From Candidatus Ozemobacteraceae bacterium (lineage in GTDB: Bacteria; Muiribacteriota; Ozemobacteria; Ozemobacterales; Ozemobacteraceae): a stretch of DNA of 14,726 nt. Made by a program: the position numbers and the translations under genes. Location: positions 1 through 14,726 of the forward strand of contig DAOSOK010000064.1 in the NCBI GenBank assembly GCA_035373905.1, read 5' to 3'. This document shows positions 12,875 to 14,726 of the stretch, piece after piece (positions within the stretch are counted from its first letter, which is position 1; each line of letters begins with the position of its first letter). Below the pieces are notes generated by a model. The model made no database searches. It had not been told where the DNA came from and saw only the letters and a list, made by a program, of their open reading frames with translations.

Positions 12875-14002
12875 TCATTCGAATGGGTCAAACACTCTCT
12901 CCACGCGTGAGTCGATGCGGCAGGTGACCTCGTAGGTGATCGTTCCGAGCTTGTCCGCCCATTCCTGCGCGGTGATCTCCTCGCCGCCCTGGGAGCCGAT
13001 CAGGACGACGTCGTCGCCAACCTGGACGTGCGTGCGAGGGCCGAGGTTCGCCATCGACTGGTCCATGCAGACCCTGCCGACGATCGGACAGGACTTTCCG
13101 CCGATCAGCACCCGGCCCTGGTTGGACCAGAGACGGTTCACGCCATCCGCGTATCCGGCCGGGAATGTCGCGATCCAGGTGTCTTCGGGAGCAATCCAGG
13201 TTCGACCATACCCGATCGACGTGCCCTTCGTGACTTTTTTGAGAAACGAGACGCGCGTCAGGAGCGACATGCCGGGACGCAACGGAATCGTCTGGGGAGT
13301 CTCCTTCGAGGGATAAAATCCATAGATCATGATCCCCGGTCTGACCAAGTTGAACCACCCGTCCTGGTGGCCGAGCACCGCTCCCGAATTGGCACAATGC
13401 ACGAGCGGAATTCTTCCGTGAATCCTCTTCTCGACTGAATCGACGGCCTTTTTGAAACCGGCAATCTGACGTTCGGTAAAAGTCGGCGTCGCGTCATCGC
13501 TCACCGGCAGATGCGTGAAGACCCCTTCCAGGACGAGGTTCGTCAGGTCGCCGGCGATGAATCCGGCGAGATCGGGCGCCTCTTCCGGCTGGCAGCCAAT
13601 GCGTCCCATGCCCGTGTCGATCTTCAGATGCACGTTCGCCCGTTTGCGAAGCCGGCCGGCGGCTTCGTTCAAGGCTTTGAGGTTCGTCTTTTCGCAAACC
13701 GTGATCGTGAGACCGCTCTCGATCGCTGCGTCCATCTCCTCGGGGAAGCAGGGGCTCAGCTTGAGAATCGGCAATCTGATCCCCGCCCGCCTGAGTTGGA
13801 TGCCCTCTGGAACCGTCGCGACGCCCAGCCAGTCGATGCCGATCTTCTGGGCCATCTTCGACACTTCGATCGCCCCATGGCCGTAGGCGTTCGCCTTGAC
13901 GGCGATCATGATCTTGCGGTCCGGGCCCACGGCACGCCTGATGCCGTCCAGATTATAGCGGATGTTGTCGAGATGAACGCGCGCGTGCGTCTGATACAAC
14001 AT
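12875..14002 (-). CDS. alr: Alanine racemase
   Basis: PLP enzyme that interconverts L- and D-alanine, supplying D-Ala for peptidoglycan; cytosolic dimer. 375 residues, the normal length. PLP-binding Lys36 is in IAVKANAYGHG, the second catalytic base Tyr265 is in IGYGRTW, and other family marks are KIDTGMGRIG (128-136), VHCANSG (201-207), VRPGIMIYG (220-228), FPAGYADG and GRVCMDQSM. Every key residue is present, so the enzyme should be active. The frame runs on upstream to 14200, but that part overlaps the preceding gene. The real start is the ATG at 14002, which has AAGGAG six bases before it (14009-14014) and lies one base after the stop of the ornithine-racemase-like gene, a sign of translational coupling. 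It ends convergent to the OPT gene at the shared terminator. Confidence 0.96.
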   Translation of the reverse strand: MLYQTHARVHLDNIRYNLDGIRRAVGPDRKIMIAVKANAYGHGAIEVSKMAQKIGIDWLGVATVPEGIQLRRAGIRLPILKLSPCFPEEMDAAIESGLTITVCEKTNLKALNEAAGRLRKRANVHLKIDTGMGRIGCQPEEAPDLAGFIAGDLTNLVLEGVFTHLPVSDDATPTFTERQIAGFKKAVDSVEKRIHGRIPLVHCANSGAVLGHQDGWFNLVRPGIMIYGFYPSKETPQTIPLRPGMSLLTRVSFLKKVTKGTSIGYGRTWIAPEDTWIATFPAGYADGVNRLWSNQGRVLIGGKSCPIVGRVCMDQSMANLGPRTHVQVGDDVVLIGSQGGEEITAQEWADKLGTITYEVTCRIDSRVERVFDPFE

Positions 14003-14003
14003 T

Positions 14004-14726
14004 TCAGGCTCCTTTGATGACCACCTTGTGGACGTATGAGGATGTGCTGAGCGCAAGAAGCGCTCCATACCCGGGATAGAAGGAAACCGTGCCGCCGACC
14101 TCGACGGCCTGCGCGGCCTCTTCGACATCGAGAAGAAGGTGATCGCTCGAACCGCCCAGGACGATGATCTTCGGATCGATCGGCGTGATGCCGTCCACAA
14201 CGACGTCCTGTCGCCCCATGTTCAGGATCGCCCTGCGCCGGAGTCCGCGGTCAACGAACTCCTGTGAGCCGCCGAACGCGTCCTGCCCCCGGTCCCCGAT
14301 CGGCACCGACGGTTTGCGCTCGACCTCGATCACCTCGCCGACGGCGATCATCGTATCCTGCCGCGTTCCTGGCCAAGGGGAACGGTCGATCACGTTCCTC
14401 CCGAGCACGATCGCCTCCCCGACGCGGAAATGGTTGACTCCATGCGGCATGCGGCCCGACGCCAGCAGCGGGAGACCGGAACTGTTGCCGCCGGAGAGAA
14501 CCGGCAGTTCGAGGCCGGAAGCGCGACGACATTCTTCCCGGGTCTTGAGGAGGAGGTTCATATTCTGTTCCGAAGGGATAACCCCGCCGTAACAGGCGAG
14601 ATTACAACCAAGCCCGATGACGTCGATGCCTTTGAGGTCTTTCGCCTTCGCGACGAACTCCGGAGCACGGTCGGGCCAAATACCCTCGCGCAGGTCTCCC
14701 ACATCGATCATGACGATGACCTTGTG
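14004..14726 (-). CDS. Ornithine racemase-like PLP enzyme, N-terminus cut by window
   Basis: Belongs to the alanine/ornithine racemase family (Orr-like, fold-type III PLP barrel), which racemises ornithine or related basic amino acids. The 240 visible residues are the C-terminal two thirds. Marks that match my memory of Orr: VMIDVGDLREGIW, GLGCNLACYGGVIPSEQN, LSGGNSSGLPLL, VGEAIVLGR, KPSVPIGDRGQDAFG, RRAILNMGRQDV, TPIDPKIIVLGGSSDHLLLD and the closing YGALLALSTSSYV. The frame is open to the right edge, so about 110-120 N-terminal residues, with the PLP-binding Lys, are outside. It is upstream of and coupled to alr (one base between stop and start; the alr ribosome binding site is inside its last codons). 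Ornithine specificity is inferred from the family; lysine, alanine or another amino acid is possible. Confidence 0.9.
   Translation of the reverse strand, partial: HKVIVMIDVGDLREGIWPDRAPEFVAKAKDLKGIDVIGLGCNLACYGGVIPSEQNMNLLLKTREECRRASGLELPVLSGGNSSGLPLLASGRMPHGVNHFRVGEAIVLGRNVIDRSPWPGTRQDTMIAVGEVIEVERKPSVPIGDRGQDAFGGSQEFVDRGLRRRAILNMGRQDVVVDGITPIDPKIIVLGGSSDHLLLDVEEAAQAVEVGGTVSFYPGYGALLALSTSSYVHKVVIKGA

Noticed and set aside
14003..14200. Upstream extension of alr to 14200
   Set aside because: Overlaps the ornithine-racemase-like gene out of frame; its translation is Arg/Ser-rich, and family alignment begins at the ATG at 14002.

Overview
This window is G+C-rich (by eye about 60 %) and densely coded. 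It reads as chromosomal DNA from a diderm (Gram-negative-type) bacterium: one gene encodes a signal-peptide-bearing protein with the look of an outer-membrane beta-barrel, and several others encode inner-membrane or membrane-anchored proteins. I cannot assign a phylum from these genes. I see no insertion sequence, phage gene, CRISPR array, rRNA or tRNA, and no gene-free stretch longer than 300 bases; the longest gaps are about 170-185 bases.

Layout. (1) 3-1457, plus strand: the 3' part of a clan GH-A (GH5-like) glycoside hydrolase, cut by the window edge. (2) 1627-2568: a PRPP synthase with a variant PRPP-binding loop. (3) 2754-5350, plus strand: an exported beta-barrel candidate, then (15 bases on) a polytopic polyferredoxin that looks like NapH fused to NapG, then a 66-residue Cys-rich DUF6485-type protein with its own strong ribosome binding site. 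(4) 5414-10326, minus strand: an operon in the order beta-CASP metallo-beta-lactamase RNase-like protein, membrane-anchored protein-L-isoaspartate methyltransferase, polytopic spermidine-synthase-like protein. (5) 10432-10860, minus strand: a small unrecognised protein whose best promoter would give a leaderless mRNA. (6) 10984-12798, plus strand: an OPT-family oligopeptide transporter, ended by a textbook bidirectional terminator. (7) 12875-14726, minus strand: alanine racemase, immediately preceded by an ornithine-racemase-like gene cut by the window edge.

How the genes relate. The racemase pair would supply D-amino acids, D-alanine for peptidoglycan and possibly D-ornithine or another D-amino acid. 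The polyferredoxin looks like a quinol-side electron-transfer module without its terminal reductase in view. The minus-strand operon combines RNA processing, protein repair outside the cytoplasm and a methyltransferase-fold membrane protein whose substrate is not evident. The most unusual items are the NapH-NapG fusion with an internal twin-arginine motif, the membrane spermidine-synthase-like protein beside an exported repair methyltransferase, and the Cys-rich small protein beside the polyferredoxin. I found no clear evidence of a wholly new defence or mobile system here. Many long open frames opposite the real genes come from high GC at codon position 3 and were discarded.
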